37,660 nt of DNA from CAYNVS01 sp964400725 (GCA_964400725.1 CAYNVS010000033.1:1-37660), one strand, 5' to 3'. Counted from the stretch's first letter, positions 24,401-32,354 are shown. The notes: generated by a model from the letters alone, not told the origin. A program made the numbers and translations.

Positions 24401-26767
24401 CGTTTTTACGAGACAGTTTATTCCCTGCTCCGCTACGACGACGCTCTTTTCGGTCGTTTGCGAGCCTGAAAGCGTCTGGTCGGATACTGTTCCTTTTATT
24501 TCGTAAATATCGGCGTTGTTGGCGCTGCTCATATAAAAATCGGAGCCGTTTTGAGAGAAGACGAAAACGTCGTCGATAATCGAGCCTCTGGGCGGATTTG
24601 CGCAGTCGTGCGCGCCGGAGAAAGTTCCGCGAGCCTGCCAGTATCCGTTTACCCCCTGTCCGGCGGCGCATTCGCCGAACTGGCATATTTTGCCTTCGTC
24701 GGCGCAGTACGTTTCGACTTCCCACGAGCCGGAAACGCACTTTTTAAGCGCGTTGCCGACGCAAAGTTTATCGCCGTTCTCGCAAGCTTTGCACGATTTG
24801 CTCTCTTCGTCGCATACTTTGCCGACGCCGAAGCAGTTTTCTATTAAAAACCAGCCGTCGCCTTGGCACAAAACTAACGCGCCCTGCGCGCACGTTTCGG
24901 TTCCCAGCTCGCAAATATTGCAGACGCCGTTGGCGCATCCTTTGTCGCCGCAGTCCTGAGCCGGAACGAAAGAGCCGCTCTTGCACACGGCAGCCGAGTT
25001 TCCTTGGCAGACTCTCGCTCCGTCCTCGCAGGAAGAGCTTGCGAAATCGACGATTACGCCTCCTACGACCGCCGAGGTCGGGAACGAAACGGCGATAGGC
25101 GATCCGACGTAATCGACGTACTGGTCGGTTTCCTCGAACCCGTTGTCGTTTCTGTCGCTGTAGGCGCGCAGCCAGTACTGGGCTTCGCTGAGCCTCTCAA
25201 CCCAAAATTCTATCGGGTCGCCCGTGGCGACTCCGAGGTCGTAAACTGAGTTTGCAGCCGCGCCGTTCTTCGGGTCTTCGGTATAGAAGGCGACGAACGC
25301 TTTGTGCGCGACTTGAAGCTGATTGGTTTTGATTTTGCCCGCAACTACGCCTAAAACCGTCGCGTCCAGCCCCGAAACGACCTGCGCGTCGCTTTCGCTT
25401 TCAGGCGCGGAAACTACGACGGGATTGTTTTGATAGGTTCCGAACGGATCGGTTGAGTCCAGTCCGTCGTTAAGTTTGTCGATGTAGGCTCTCATGTAGA
25501 ATGTTTGCAGAGAAACGTTCTCGACGCGGTAATTAAGCGTATCAGTCCCCGACGGAAGCGCGCCCGCGTCGTAAACGGCGTCTGGCCGGACGCTAGACGA
25601 TGCTAGCGGATTGGAAGAATACAGAGCGATTTTTATTCTGCGTCCCGCGAATTTCTCGCTTGTTTTTACCGCGCCTTCCAATACGATTTTTCCCGGAACG
25701 TTTTCGGCTTCTTCTTCGTCCGGCTCCGCCTCGTCCGCCGGCTCCGAGTCTTCTAAGTCGGCGTCAGCGTCGCCGTCGCTTTCTTCAATTTCCAGCTCTT
25801 CCGATTTGCACGATAAATCGGCGCTCTTTAAGTCCCACAGCGCGCCTTTCTGCGAAATCCATTCAATCTCCGCGTCCCCGTCAGCCGAGACGGCTCCGTC
25901 GTAGCTTATAACCACGGCTTCCGCGGCGGCGGCGGTCATGTCGTCTTCGGTCAAGCCGTCCGCGCAAAGGTCGAGTATTAGGTAAAAACGCCATTCGCCC
26001 GGCGGAAGACGCTTAATCTCATGCGCCCAGTAGGTAACGGTTTCGCCTTCGGTCATGTAGGCTTCCATTGGAACGGCCTTGAACGGGAACGAAGTCGTCG
26101 CGTCCGCCGAGGATGCGAGTTCTTTGGGGAAAATCGCGGTTTGCGCGCCGATTCCATTGTATTTTTTTGGCAAAATAGCCGTGGCCGTAGTGTAAACGTC
26201 CTTGATTTCCTTTGAATTCCACGCTTCAAAGGAAGCGTCGACTTTCTTCTTCCCTTCGACGGCCGGATCGACCGCAATCGTCTGTTTATAGACGGAAACT
26301 TCGTCGTAAAGGTCTATTTTGTCGTTCGAGTTCAGGTCGGAGAAGACGGCGAGCCAATACTCGCCCGCCGCAAGGCCGGAGAAGAAGAAGGACGCGCCGC
26401 CGCGCTCTGCGTCAACGTCGGACGCCTTGGGGACGTACGTCGCCTTGGGAGCGGCCTTCGTCGAAGGGTACGAGTCGAACAGGTAGAATTTTAGCGCTTT
26501 GCCGTAATAAGCCGCGTCCATGTAACAGAAGCCGGAAATGATCGCCGGATTATCCACGCTTTCTGCGTCTTTATCGGCTTCGACCGGCTCCTCTTGGTCG
26601 TCCGCTTCAGGCTCTTCGTCGCCGGCGGTTTCGTCGGTTTCCGGTTCGTCCGCTTCTACGTCCGATTCCTGCTTGTTGTCGCTCGATTTGCTGCATGAAA
26701 CGGAGAAAAATGCCAAAGCCGCCGCCAACCCTGCAATCAATAATATTAAAAAATTTCTTTTGGCCAT
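18404..26767 (-). CDS. Giant modular surface lipoprotein (2787 aa) with MopE-like motifs, lamin-tail domain and 16 eight-Cys repeats
   Basis: The signal peptide ends at C25 (FSVSC), followed by an acidic linker (about 30-70). Three beta modules with D-x-N-x-N-D type Ca-binding-like loops follow (near 145, 430 and 545), the first separated from the others by a second acidic linker (about 330-360). Next come short Cys repeats. Module A (about 706-860, 'GYWQARGTFSGAHDC') ends in VCGNGVDDDCDG; it recurs as module A' (about 1349-1490, 'GLWLMQGAYSQGETC') with the same ending, separated by an OB-fold-like region (about 1012-1225). A lamin-tail domain (about 1826-1999, LLINEVLARPPEG) is flanked by 16 Dickkopf-like repeats with eight cysteines, three before and 13 after. 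The pattern fits an extracellular, calcium- and disulphide-stabilised stalk or adhesin. No enzyme motif is seen. AAGGAG precedes the ATG. Module boundaries are approximate; the ligand is unknown. Confidence 0.85.
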   Translation of the reverse strand: MAKRNFLILLIAGLAAALAFFSVSCSKSSDNKQESDVEADEPETDETAGDEEPEADDQEEPVEADKDAESVDNPAIISGFCYMDAAYYGKALKFYLFDSYPSTKAAPKATYVPKASDVDAERGGASFFFSGLAAGEYWLAVFSDLNSNDKIDLYDEVSVYKQTIAVDPAVEGKKKVDASFEAWNSKEIKDVYTTATAILPKKYNGIGAQTAIFPKELASSADATTSFPFKAVPMEAYMTEGETVTYWAHEIKRLPPGEWRFYLILDLCADGLTEDDMTAAAAEAVVISYDGAVSADGDAEIEWISQKGALWDLKSADLSCKSEELEIEESDGDADADLEDSEPADEAEPDEEEAENVPGKIVLEGAVKTSEKFAGRRIKIALYSSNPLASSSVRPDAVYDAGALPSGTDTLNYRVENVSLQTFYMRAYIDKLNDGLDSTDPFGTYQNNPVVVSAPESESDAQVVSGLDATVLGVVAGKIKTNQLQVAHKAFVAFYTEDPKNGAAANSVYDLGVATGDPIEFWVERLSEAQYWLRAYSDRNDNGFEETDQYVDYVGSPIAVSFPTSAVVGGVIVDFASSSCEDGARVCQGNSAAVCKSGSFVPAQDCGDKGCANGVCNICELGTETCAQGALVLCQGDGWFLIENCFGVGKVCDEESKSCKACENGDKLCVGNALKKCVSGSWEVETYCADEGKICQFGECAAGQGVNGYWQARGTFSGAHDCANPPRGSIIDDVFVFSQNGSDFYMSSANNADIYEIKGTVSDQTLSGSQTTEKSVVVAEQGINCLVKTTYALAAETFPDGFMRGKITQSVTGTGNACEKVPLYAPEVPFPLSCVSEFAFSAIRYQCSYSGEEVCGNGVDDDCDGRTDEAGCLYACQNAGEYSCADNKLYLCSNDKFWRLEKDCAAEGKICDEKGGALQCVAKCDPVSNPPFCDANTIIVCNAGTGRFDRSTDCATQNKICESGACKAVGPNCSEEGRVLCNPDGINLMKCSSGAWTNIDDCADKNMDCSGDKCVPKVYTIYQIQNAAEPKRPSVNSPVKIVDAVATSNPFVLDSSSGVKAFFASEKMGGDWGALLVIMTGANLPAVKAGNVITVSGVYVEYADKQGAAKTMTAVEANSISITLQTFNPPSPALIGDPSSVADGGNKTAKLEGSLIKITVPTKLVSFDETTGEWTVTGGAVMDDLIYKYKPNSSQNYLSLAGFLYVGGGKYKIEPRNLDDIVLGCLTGEKKCESNNLMVCDSGVFKLLEACESGCSNAKCNVCEDGKFQCAANALYRCRGGLAWEQADNCQAYGLTCSDAARECKKCVNGDLMCRGTERYVCNQSGSWQQTDNCSDQMGYTCNLGSCVAGDKYDGLWLMQGAYSQGETCGHTIGAPFGLVVKLEQTGQTFSMTAPSKQWLGVSGSVVSGSTLSALTSSDVAVAEGCVLHMVHTFSAYATSDGGFVGSWMDEISGVSCPNPPPDLAKTTPCSMSVSFSMYRYLCQNYGSEVCGNGVDDDCDGVIDETDCAAKCVENDARCSGDNLQKCASNGQWKTTQNCAASLMRCNAAKKACESQCSGGKNECRESSLLYVCGTDNYLSFSEDCAESGKLCDPAFSKCASPNGSCGTEGLARCIGNSVYKCSSGVFALTDSCTGDYVCQNGKCVNPNKCQIDLDCPSGQICHTGADGGSCAPACAKSEDCVLAFGTAYPFCDKTQGYKCESALTMNSCTNNLNCASGTGQVCHKTMNGGVCAPSCAKNAFCGLYNAGYICGDYGLCVAGSGCSKNSQCLAGEVCHTAVGNGTCGASCDVDEDCQAVFGGGFKCETATHQCAPYDPNNCCGPWKYPAAGDLLINEVLARPPEGASMDSNLDGVPDPSQDEFIEIVNVSAHVLNLKNVAIYDSVTSRHVFLPGTFLYCGQAAVIWGGGAVNGAFGSSLTFVASSGGLSLGDAGDTVSVRSKDNAAITTMTYGTEGNDGLSLNLNPELNKAGTYSKHTVLSSLKYSPGTKSNGDYFVNLPSCGFNKCSSNSDCPADYVCHPDATPSGACGSACSVGEDCKLFGNGLVCNSGLCAMPVAGCSQDADCQAPKICHKEASENGTCGLMCTNNIDCVVLNGGQAGLECDSKTNRCVRRVKCSKDEECYAGEVCHLDYEGGKCAAPCESDAACSALDSGLVCNTGDNHCEWSALVPCQKDLDCGSGEFCHTTANGKYCWKHCSTAKDCALRFDDESLKCDLGVCKPPKFPICSSDLNCSGYGEVCHLQVLGGSCGPLCSQNSECKTKFGTEYYCEANRGVCNVDKSYECGSSSPCADFNVCYSSIGAYCWAPCESDASCKLIDSTYKCDASTKQCYQPKVLPCKIDYDCAVYGDRICHTFVEGGSCGYPCYSHSDCEMMLDGRDYVCQLNSSSGAYHRCVPACKSNADCASPSVCQTSVGGGVCDSKCSSTSDCAGKYGPEFACNTTSGVCERNANYKCSDSTNCAPFDYCNLNVNGGRCLPYCFSDAECLLTAGPEFVCASNNQCVVDKTYACSNDSDCSSFNVCQTFGQSSGFCGAKCLSDYNCKAEVPSSTCDLQTGKCAVKSCKVNADCAVYYVDGDEEEVEKPEFESSGQDYEPIEMEEESSLPPMVCHNMVAGGVCGEPCGSNYACGLLSGDYNYSCDLEPVSPAYGKCVIEKECATDAECKALDSSMVCQKHVGTRGLCKYPCESDAYCVSISKDNNAWCDLLSSSQTYKRCMPGESAVCVPSGLDCNTVESGMVCHIFIGDGGLCYYPCSNDQYCKNLASMKGLTGNFVCDATQQSSTYQQCISND

Positions 26768-26823
26768 TTTTTTAACTCCTTATCGCGAAATTTAAATTTC
26801 TATGTCTCCCCATAATAAATAAT

Positions 26824-26852
26824 ATAATACCCAAAAAACGCCCGCCTATCAA
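26824..26852 (-). promoter_or_regulatory. Predicted strong sigma-70 promoter of the giant lipoprotein operon
   Basis: On the minus strand TTGATA (26847-26852), exactly 17 bp, then TATTAT (26824-26829); each is one base from consensus. It lies 57 bases before the ATG, with AAGGAG near the start. Confidence 0.65.
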
Positions 26853-26881
26853 ATTAATAGTTCCGCCTTGCGACGCTTTAT

Positions 26882-26997
26882 CCGACCCGTTCCTAGTTTG
26901 TAAAAACAAGCTGAGGCCGCGGAGAAACGCAGATTTTTTTTATAATTTCGTTCTAATTCTTGTTTTCAAATCTCCAATTTCCAATCCGCCGAGCGCA
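26882..26997. repeat. Dispersed intergenic element, copy R4 (degenerate)
   Basis: It shares the block order of R1: CCGACCCGTTCCTAGTTTGT, then GGCCGCGGAGAAACGCAGA, TTTTTTTTATAATTTCGTTC, CTTGTTTTCAAA and CCGCCGAGCGCAAAT. The outer inverted repeat is decayed. It lies between the divergent giant lipoprotein and the lipoprotein at 27080. Confidence 0.55.
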
Positions 26998-27004
26998 AAT
27001 TTTA

Positions 27005-27032
27005 TTGCAAGCGGCGGTTTAAACATTAAAAT
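27005..27032 (+). promoter_or_regulatory. Predicted promoter of the lipoprotein at 27080
   Basis: TTGCAA (27005-27010), 16 bp, then TAAAAT (27027-27032). The leader contains CGGAGAG just before the ATG. Confidence 0.5.
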
Positions 27033-27079
27033 AGCGTAAGCGGTTACGGCTTACATATTTTTTCCGAGAACGGAGAGCC

Positions 27080-27970
27080 ATGAAAAAATTATGTTTAATT
27101 CTTATCGTTGCGGGCGCGGCGTCGTCGTTATGCTCCTGCTCTAACGACGCGCTGGGGCGGTACGACTTCAAAGGCGGAACGGCGACTCCGTACATTATTG
27201 AAGTCGCTCAGACAATAAAAGCCGAGGCGGGCGAGCAAAAAAGCTCCGACAGCGCGCGCATGGGCGGTCAGTTTTATTTCGTGGTTGAAAGCGGTCAAAC
27301 CGCCGCGACCGGCGGAGTAACCCTAAAACCTACCTCTTTATATATCGAAGGCGGGCCGGACAGCAAGCGTCTTGAGAAAAAAGGGGACATCAAGACTAGG
27401 ATAAATTATTTAATGGACGCAGTCGGCTCGATTCGGGAATACAAGCAGACCGGAGACGAAGGGCTGGAATACAGGCGATTTTTGTCGCTTATCGAGCAGA
27501 TACTCCGCGAAAATCATCCGGTCATGCCGTCGGAAAAATTAAAGGTCGGAACGCGTTTCAAGCGGACGTTTACGACGGCGCAGCAGGCAGAGCCGTTCGG
27601 GTTTATTTACGGCATAACCGAGGCCGAGTACGGCGTGGCGAAAATAGAAAAAATCGACGGCGCCGTAAAGGTTAAAATCGGGGCTTTTTACAAATATAAG
27701 CTCGGCGACAAGGAAGGAAAAGAGCTGTTTGCAAAAAGCGCCGGCGGAGTCGAATTGAGCCTGGCCGGCCATGGAGACGCGCTGGGGGAAATAATTTACG
27801 ACGCGACTAATAAAAGAGTAGAAAAATCGATTGTTTCGAGTTTTCTTGCGATAGACAACGCCGTTACTCGCAACAACAAAACCGAAACTTTTTTGCAGCA
27901 AATTTTATCCAACGTAATTATGCAAATCGCCGACGAAAAACCTTTCGATCATCCCAAAATGCCGCAGTAA
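27080..27970 (+). CDS. Predicted lipoprotein, unknown function
   Basis: A 296-residue protein with a signal peptide ending in S-L-C-S-C; C20 is the likely lipid anchor. The mature part is beta-rich with conserved-looking stretches (R-I-N-Y-L-M-D-A-V-G-S-I; LKVGTRFKRTF; G-E-I-I-Y-D) and no catalytic motif. 'LKVGTRFKRTFTTAQQAEPFG' followed by a signal-transduction-like strand pattern recalls uncharacterised periplasmic proteins that average over repeated beta strands. It has a clear ribosome binding site and its own predicted promoter and is followed by DUF362 after 33 bases. I do not recognise the family. Confidence 0.75.
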   Translation: MKKLCLILIVAGAASSLCSCSNDALGRYDFKGGTATPYIIEVAQTIKAEAGEQKSSDSARMGGQFYFVVESGQTAATGGVTLKPTSLYIEGGPDSKRLEKKGDIKTRINYLMDAVGSIREYKQTGDEGLEYRRFLSLIEQILRENHPVMPSEKLKVGTRFKRTFTTAQQAEPFGFIYGITEAEYGVAKIEKIDGAVKVKIGAFYKYKLGDKEGKELFAKSAGGVELSLAGHGDALGEIIYDATNKRVEKSIVSSFLAIDNAVTRNNKTETFLQQILSNVIMQIADEKPFDHPKMPQ

Positions 27971-28003
27971 GAAAACATTATATTTCTAAAACGGATTTAA
28001 ATT

Positions 28004-29161
28004 ATGAAAACGGTAAATTACGGTTACCCCAAGGAGCATTCTCCGGTCGCCTTCGCGAAATGCGCCTCTTACGAGAGAGGCGGGGTTGAAGAGGCGGTTG
28101 AAAAGGCGGTAGGCGCGCTGGGCGGAATTGAAAAATTCGTAAAAAAAGGGGACAAAGTTCTGCTGAAGCCGAACCTTTTGCGCACGGCGCCGGCGGACAA
28201 AGCGGTCTGCACGCATCCGGAAGCGCTGCGCGCCGCGATACGTCTGGTTAAAACAGCGTCGCCGTCGGTCGTTTGGGTCGGAGATTCTCCAGCCGTGCAC
28301 AAGGCCGAGTCGGTCGCGAAAAAATGCGGCCTCTGGGACGTCGTCGCGGAGGAAGGCGTCGAGTTCGCCTCCTTCAAAGAAGAGGTCGAGCTTAAAAATA
28401 CGGGCTGCGTTTTTAAAACTTTTAACGTGGCGAGGGAAATAGCCGAGGCCGACGCGATTATAAACCTGCCGAAGGCGAAGACTCACACGCAAATGGTTCT
28501 TACGCTCGGCGTTAAAAACCTATTCGGCGCGGTAATCGGGACGCACAAGAGCGGCTGGCACCTCAAGAACGGAACCGACTACAACAAGTTCGCCCGCATG
28601 CTGCTCGATCTTTACATCGCGGCAAACCCGGCTTTGACTATTATGGACGCGGTCGTCGGCATGGAAGGAGACGGCCCCGGCAACGGCGACCCGGTGAAAA
28701 TGGGTTTTGTGGCGGCCTCGGCGAGCGCTCTTTCGCTGGATATGGCCGTGGGGGCGGCGCTCGGAACAAAGCCGGAGGCTCAATTCATTCTTCAGGAAGC
28801 CTTTAAAGAGGGGCTGCCGAGCGATATGTCCCGGCTTCCGCTGCTTGGCGATTCGTTCGACTCGGTTAAACTCTCAAAGCCGATCGTCCTACCCGAACTT
28901 TTTCGGCTTAAGTGGTATTTTCCCGAATCCATCGCCTCGCTTTTTGCGAGAGCGGTTACGAGCAAGCCCGTAGTCGACAAAAGCAGATGCACGGTTTGCG
29001 GCATGTGCGTAAACTCGTGTCCGCCCAAGGTAATAAGCAAAACCAAAAACGATAAGGAAATCGCGATTGATTATAACGGCTGCATCCGCTGTTTCTGCTG
29101 TCAGGAAATCTGCCCCGTAGGCGCGATGAAGGCGAAACGCGGGATTAAATTATTCGATTGA
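28004..29161 (+). CDS. DUF362 protein with C-terminal 2[4Fe-4S] ferredoxin domain
   Basis: A 385-residue protein. Residues 1 to about 300 form a DUF362 domain: K-V-L-L-K-P-N-L-L, then V-W-V-G-D-S-P-A, A-D-A-I-I-N-L-P-K-A-K-T-H and GVKNLFGAVIG are its hallmark segments. The C terminus (about 325-380) has two classical clusters, CTVCGMCVNSCP and CIRCFCCQEICP, each binding a [4Fe-4S] centre. DUF362-ferredoxin fusions are widespread in anaerobes and are assumed to be redox or iron-sulphur proteins, but no reaction has been assigned with confidence. It is followed 17 bases later by the HAD gene, within one plus-strand operon. The anaerobic flavour agrees with kamE in the same window. Confidence 0.88.
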   Translation: MKTVNYGYPKEHSPVAFAKCASYERGGVEEAVEKAVGALGGIEKFVKKGDKVLLKPNLLRTAPADKAVCTHPEALRAAIRLVKTASPSVVWVGDSPAVHKAESVAKKCGLWDVVAEEGVEFASFKEEVELKNTGCVFKTFNVAREIAEADAIINLPKAKTHTQMVLTLGVKNLFGAVIGTHKSGWHLKNGTDYNKFARMLLDLYIAANPALTIMDAVVGMEGDGPGNGDPVKMGFVAASASALSLDMAVGAALGTKPEAQFILQEAFKEGLPSDMSRLPLLGDSFDSVKLSKPIVLPELFRLKWYFPESIASLFARAVTSKPVVDKSRCTVCGMCVNSCPPKVISKTKNDKEIAIDYNGCIRCFCCQEICPVGAMKAKRGIKLFD

Positions 29162-29178
29162 AGAGGCGAGGCGGAACG

Positions 29179-29883
29179 ATGGAGCGCAAACTAATTTTAT
29201 TCGACGTTGATATGACGCTTATAGACACCGGCGGCGTCGGCAAAGAATCGTTTAAAAGAACGTGGGCGGAAATTTACCCTGAAACTCCTTTTCCCGTAAT
29301 TGATCACGCCGGAAAGACCGATCCGCTCATACTTCGCGAAACCATAGACGCCTGCGGTTTTACGCTTACAAAAGAAGAATTCGAGGGTTTCGTATCGCGC
29401 TTCAAAGACGTTTATCTCGGCCTCCTGCCGCTGGCGTTGAAGGAAAAAATCGAGGCGGGCGTATGCAGGCCCATGCCGGGCGTCTTCCCTTTGCTGGAAG
29501 AACTTCAGGCCCGCGGGGCGGCTCTGGCTCTGGTTACCGGCAACTGGATAGAAGGCGCGGAGCTTAAATTGACGCCGCTGGGACTTTGGAAATATTTTAA
29601 AACCGGCGCGTTCGCCACCGATTCGGCCGTTCGAGCCGACCTGCCGCCGATTGCGATAAAACGGGCGGAAAAGCGTTTTGGAAGAGAGTTCGCTAAAAAA
29701 GACGTATGGATTGTCGGCGACGCCCGCAACGACGTCGATTGCGGCCTCGCCAATGGAATTAAGGTTCTGGCGGTCGCGACGGGCTCCGAGTCCGAAGAGG
29801 CTCTGGCGGCCTTCGGCGCCGCGAAAACCGTTCCCGATTTGGCCGACCTCGAAGCGGTTCTCGCAATTCTGCTTGCCGATTGA
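29179..29883 (+). CDS. HAD-superfamily phosphatase (phosphoglycolate phosphatase-like)
   Basis: A 234-residue protein. The ATG at 29179 follows GAGGCGG; the upstream TTG at 29158 overlaps the previous stop and is less likely. HAD motif I is F-D-V-D-M-T (nucleophile D9, acid D11). A helical cap domain follows (about 17-90). Motif II is L-V-T-G-N-W (T near 122), motif III is the Lys in A-I-K-R-A-E-K-R-F, and motif IV is VGDARNDVDCG. This is the full catalytic set of a subfamily I HAD phosphatase such as Gph/PGP; the real substrate cannot be told from sequence. Confidence 0.85.
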   Translation: MERKLILFDVDMTLIDTGGVGKESFKRTWAEIYPETPFPVIDHAGKTDPLILRETIDACGFTLTKEEFEGFVSRFKDVYLGLLPLALKEKIEAGVCRPMPGVFPLLEELQARGAALALVTGNWIEGAELKLTPLGLWKYFKTGAFATDSAVRADLPPIAIKRAEKRFGREFAKKDVWIVGDARNDVDCGLANGIKVLAVATGSESEEALAAFGAAKTVPDLADLEAVLAILLAD

Positions 29884-29904
29884 CGCCTTTGCTTTGATAA
29901 AACG

Positions 29905-30996
29905 ATGAAACGAATTTTGGCGGTTTTCGCAATATTTTTATTCGCCTGCGGCAAAAGCGCGTCCGCGGAAGAAATTATCGTCGTCCCGCCTCCTTCGCAT
30001 CAGGCTTCCGCGCCGCAAATTGGCGCGTGGGAGCTTTCGGTTTACAACGCAAAAAGATTGTCCGATTTCGTCGATTCGCTCGTTTTGGCGGCGGACGAAA
30101 TAAAAGGCATTGCCGATTTGGACAAAAGACGCTCGGCGACGGACGTTTTTGCGGAAAATTTAAAGCGTCTGCTTGAAATGTTTGCGGAAATGCGCATTCC
30201 GCGGGACTGGTGTCTAGCCTCTGAAGCCGATTTGCCGACGGAGCCTTCGCGGGCTCGCGAGCGTTTGTTGAAGATGAAGCCCTGTCTTGCGGCTCTTCTG
30301 GAAGAGGCGAAAGCGCTGGAAGATTATTCCAAGCCCGATTACGCTAAACTCGAAGAGACCTCGGAAAAGATTAACGCCTTCATCAAGGAAAAACAGAAAA
30401 ACAGGTTGAAATCTCAGCAGGAGACCGCGCTGGCGCAGTTTTGGGAAACCTTGCAGGAATGGATAAAAGCGCTAATCAAAAGATTTTTCGGCTCCGCTCG
30501 TCCTTCGGAATCCGCGGGTCAGACTTTTGACAAATGGGTTTCAACCGCCGTGGCGGCGGCTTTTGCGGCTCTGGCGGCTTATTTGGCGCTCAGGATTTAC
30601 CGCAGGCTTAAGAGGGCGAAGCGAAAGGACGAGCCGAAGAAAGGGCTCGCGTTAAGCGGTTCCGCTCCGCTGTCTGCGCTCGTGGCCGACGCTAACTGGG
30701 CGGAGGCCGACCGTCTCGCCGCGCAGGGCAAAAACCGCGAGGCGTTCAGGCTTTACTTTCACGCTTGGATGTCGGTTCTGAGCGACGTATTCGGCTCCCC
30801 GCTTCCGCGTTACGACGAAACCAATAGAGAATGGCTCGCCCGCGCGCTGCCGTTTCTGCCCGAAGAGGCGGGCGCGAACTCCAAAACCGCGGCGGAAGCG
30901 TTCGACAGGCATTGGTACGGTCTGGTAGAGCCCGACGCGGAGTCGGTCGCCGGCTTCCGCAGACTATTAAAGAGTTTGGCCGACGGCGGCAAATAA
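29905..30996 (+). CDS. Exported/membrane protein with C-terminal DUF4129-like domain
   Basis: A 363-residue protein. The N-terminal signal is followed by either a lipoprotein site (L-F-A-C, C15) or a normal cleavage after A-S-A. A helical periplasmic region (about 40-200, rich in Lys/Glu, possible coiled coil near 145-170) leads to a membrane segment (about 212-230, A-A-A-F-A-A-L-A-A-Y-L-A-L). The cytosolic end (about 265-360) has the DUF4129 pattern: E-A-F-R-L-Y-F-H-A-W, then Y-D-E-T-N-R-E-W-L-A-R-A. DUF4129 proteins usually sit with MoxR ATPases, DUF58 and DUF4350 proteins and transglutaminases; here only DUF4350 follows, 2 bases away. Function unknown. Confidence 0.75.
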   Translation: MKRILAVFAIFLFACGKSASAEEIIVVPPPSHQASAPQIGAWELSVYNAKRLSDFVDSLVLAADEIKGIADLDKRRSATDVFAENLKRLLEMFAEMRIPRDWCLASEADLPTEPSRARERLLKMKPCLAALLEEAKALEDYSKPDYAKLEETSEKINAFIKEKQKNRLKSQQETALAQFWETLQEWIKALIKRFFGSARPSESAGQTFDKWVSTAVAAAFAALAAYLALRIYRRLKRAKRKDEPKKGLALSGSAPLSALVADANWAEADRLAAQGKNREAFRLYFHAWMSVLSDVFGSPLPRYDETNREWLARALPFLPEEAGANSKTAAEAFDRHWYGLVEPDAESVAGFRRLLKSLADGGK

Positions 30997-30998
30997 TT

Positions 30999-32237
30999 AT
31001 GAGAATGAAAATTCCTCCGAAAATGGCGGCCGCGGCGCTGCTGGGGGCGGCGGCTTTGGCTCTTTTGGTCGGCTGGGCGGGCGACATGGAAGAAGAGCGG
31101 CGAATGAGCGGCGTTCCTTCCGTTTATAACGACTCGCCTTCGGGATTCAGCTTTTTATACGCGGCGCTGCAAAGCGAAGGATACCCGGCGGAACCTTACG
31201 CCAAGGCGTTTTCTTCGCTGCGCTTGGGCGTTGACGACGGATTGATTATAGCGGCCTCGCCGGCGGCGGAAAAAATTACGGAGACGGACGCGGACGCTTT
31301 GTACAAATGGGTCGAGGCGGGCAACTGGCTGTTTTATTTAATGGACGAGGATTCTTCCTCTCCGCGGCTTGACGAGGCTCTGCTGAACCGTTTTCACGTC
31401 CGATATAAATACGTTTCCGGAAGGCCGCGCTGGCAGAAATGGGCGGCGACTGGATCGAACGCAAGGCCGCTGGCTCGGCGCCCTATCAACGAAGGGGTTG
31501 CGGCTGTTAAGTCGCAGGGCGGAGACGGCTTGAGGCTGACCCTCGACGCGACGTTCATTCCCGCCGCGGGGGACGACTTCGACATACGAATTTACACTAA
31601 ACGAATCGGCTTGGGGCAGCTTATTTTGTCCGACTCGGCTTCGATTATTTCCAACGGAAAGGCGAGGGCTCTCTCGAACGCGCGTTTTGTTCTTAACGCC
31701 GTTCACGGCGCAAAAGCCGGACCGGGCGAAGGAAGAAAAATACTTTTTTCCGAGTATTACCACAGCCGCGACCCCCGCAAGACGACGGCGGGCGTTTTAA
31801 ACGCGGAAGGGCTTTTGTGGCCGTTTTTTCAGTTTGCGGTCGGGCTGTTGATTCTTTTGGCGGCTTACGGGCGCGGGCTCGGCGACAAGCTGGCGGACGA
31901 GAAAACGTCGAACTTTACCGCTCCGGCCTACGCGCGGGCGATGGCGCGGCTTGCGGCCTCCTTCGGAAGGACGAACGACAAGGAGATGATTTACGGCGAG
32001 CTTTTGGTTTGGCGCGACAAAACGTGCAAACTTCTGGGCGTTCCGCCGGTTCCGCCCGAAATTCTAATAAGTAGACTCGCCGCGTGGGAGACGCTTTCCG
32101 CGGAAACCGCGCGCCTGCGCGAAGTTGTGGAAGACTTGAAAAAAGACGGCGCGTCGGCCTTTACGCTGTCGGAAGTTTCGGCGCTTTGCGGCGAAGCGGC
32201 GAAGAAGCTCAGGAAAAAAACTAGCCGCGGGCTCTGA
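30999..32237 (+). CDS. DUF4350 membrane protein
   Basis: A 412-residue protein from the ATG at 30999, 2 bases after the previous stop (a second ATG follows at 31005). A membrane helix lies at about 8-28. The next region fits DUF4350: N-D-S-P-S-G-F-S-F-L-Y-A-A-L, then a glutamine-amidotransferase-like fold in which L-Y-K-W-V-E-A-G-N-W-L-F-Y strongly resembles the 'V..GG.L' edge of that family. A second helix lies near 325-345 (F-F-Q-F-A-V-G-L-L-I-L-L-A), followed by a cytosolic helical tail that includes 'GDKLADEKTSNFTAPAYARA', typical of the family. It is translationally coupled to the DUF4129 gene. Function unknown; a MoxR-type chaperone partner would be expected elsewhere. Confidence 0.75.
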   Translation: MRMKIPPKMAAAALLGAAALALLVGWAGDMEEERRMSGVPSVYNDSPSGFSFLYAALQSEGYPAEPYAKAFSSLRLGVDDGLIIAASPAAEKITETDADALYKWVEAGNWLFYLMDEDSSSPRLDEALLNRFHVRYKYVSGRPRWQKWAATGSNARPLARRPINEGVAAVKSQGGDGLRLTLDATFIPAAGDDFDIRIYTKRIGLGQLILSDSASIISNGKARALSNARFVLNAVHGAKAGPGEGRKILFSEYYHSRDPRKTTAGVLNAEGLLWPFFQFAVGLLILLAAYGRGLGDKLADEKTSNFTAPAYARAMARLAASFGRTNDKEMIYGELLVWRDKTCKLLGVPPVPPEILISRLAAWETLSAETARLREVVEDLKKDGASAFTLSEVSALCGEAAKKLRKKTSRGL

Positions 32238-32354
32238 CTCATTCCCATTTTTAATAAACTTTGCGAAATTATAAAATTCAGCAAATAAAGAGCAAAACTT
32301 TTTGAGAACCGCCGCAGCTCTTGCATTAATTTTCCTGATTAATAATATTACATT

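Noticed and set aside
18506..26795. Many open frames antisense to the giant lipoprotein gene
   Set aside because: They are shadows of a GC-biased coding strand, mostly without ribosome binding sites or family matches.
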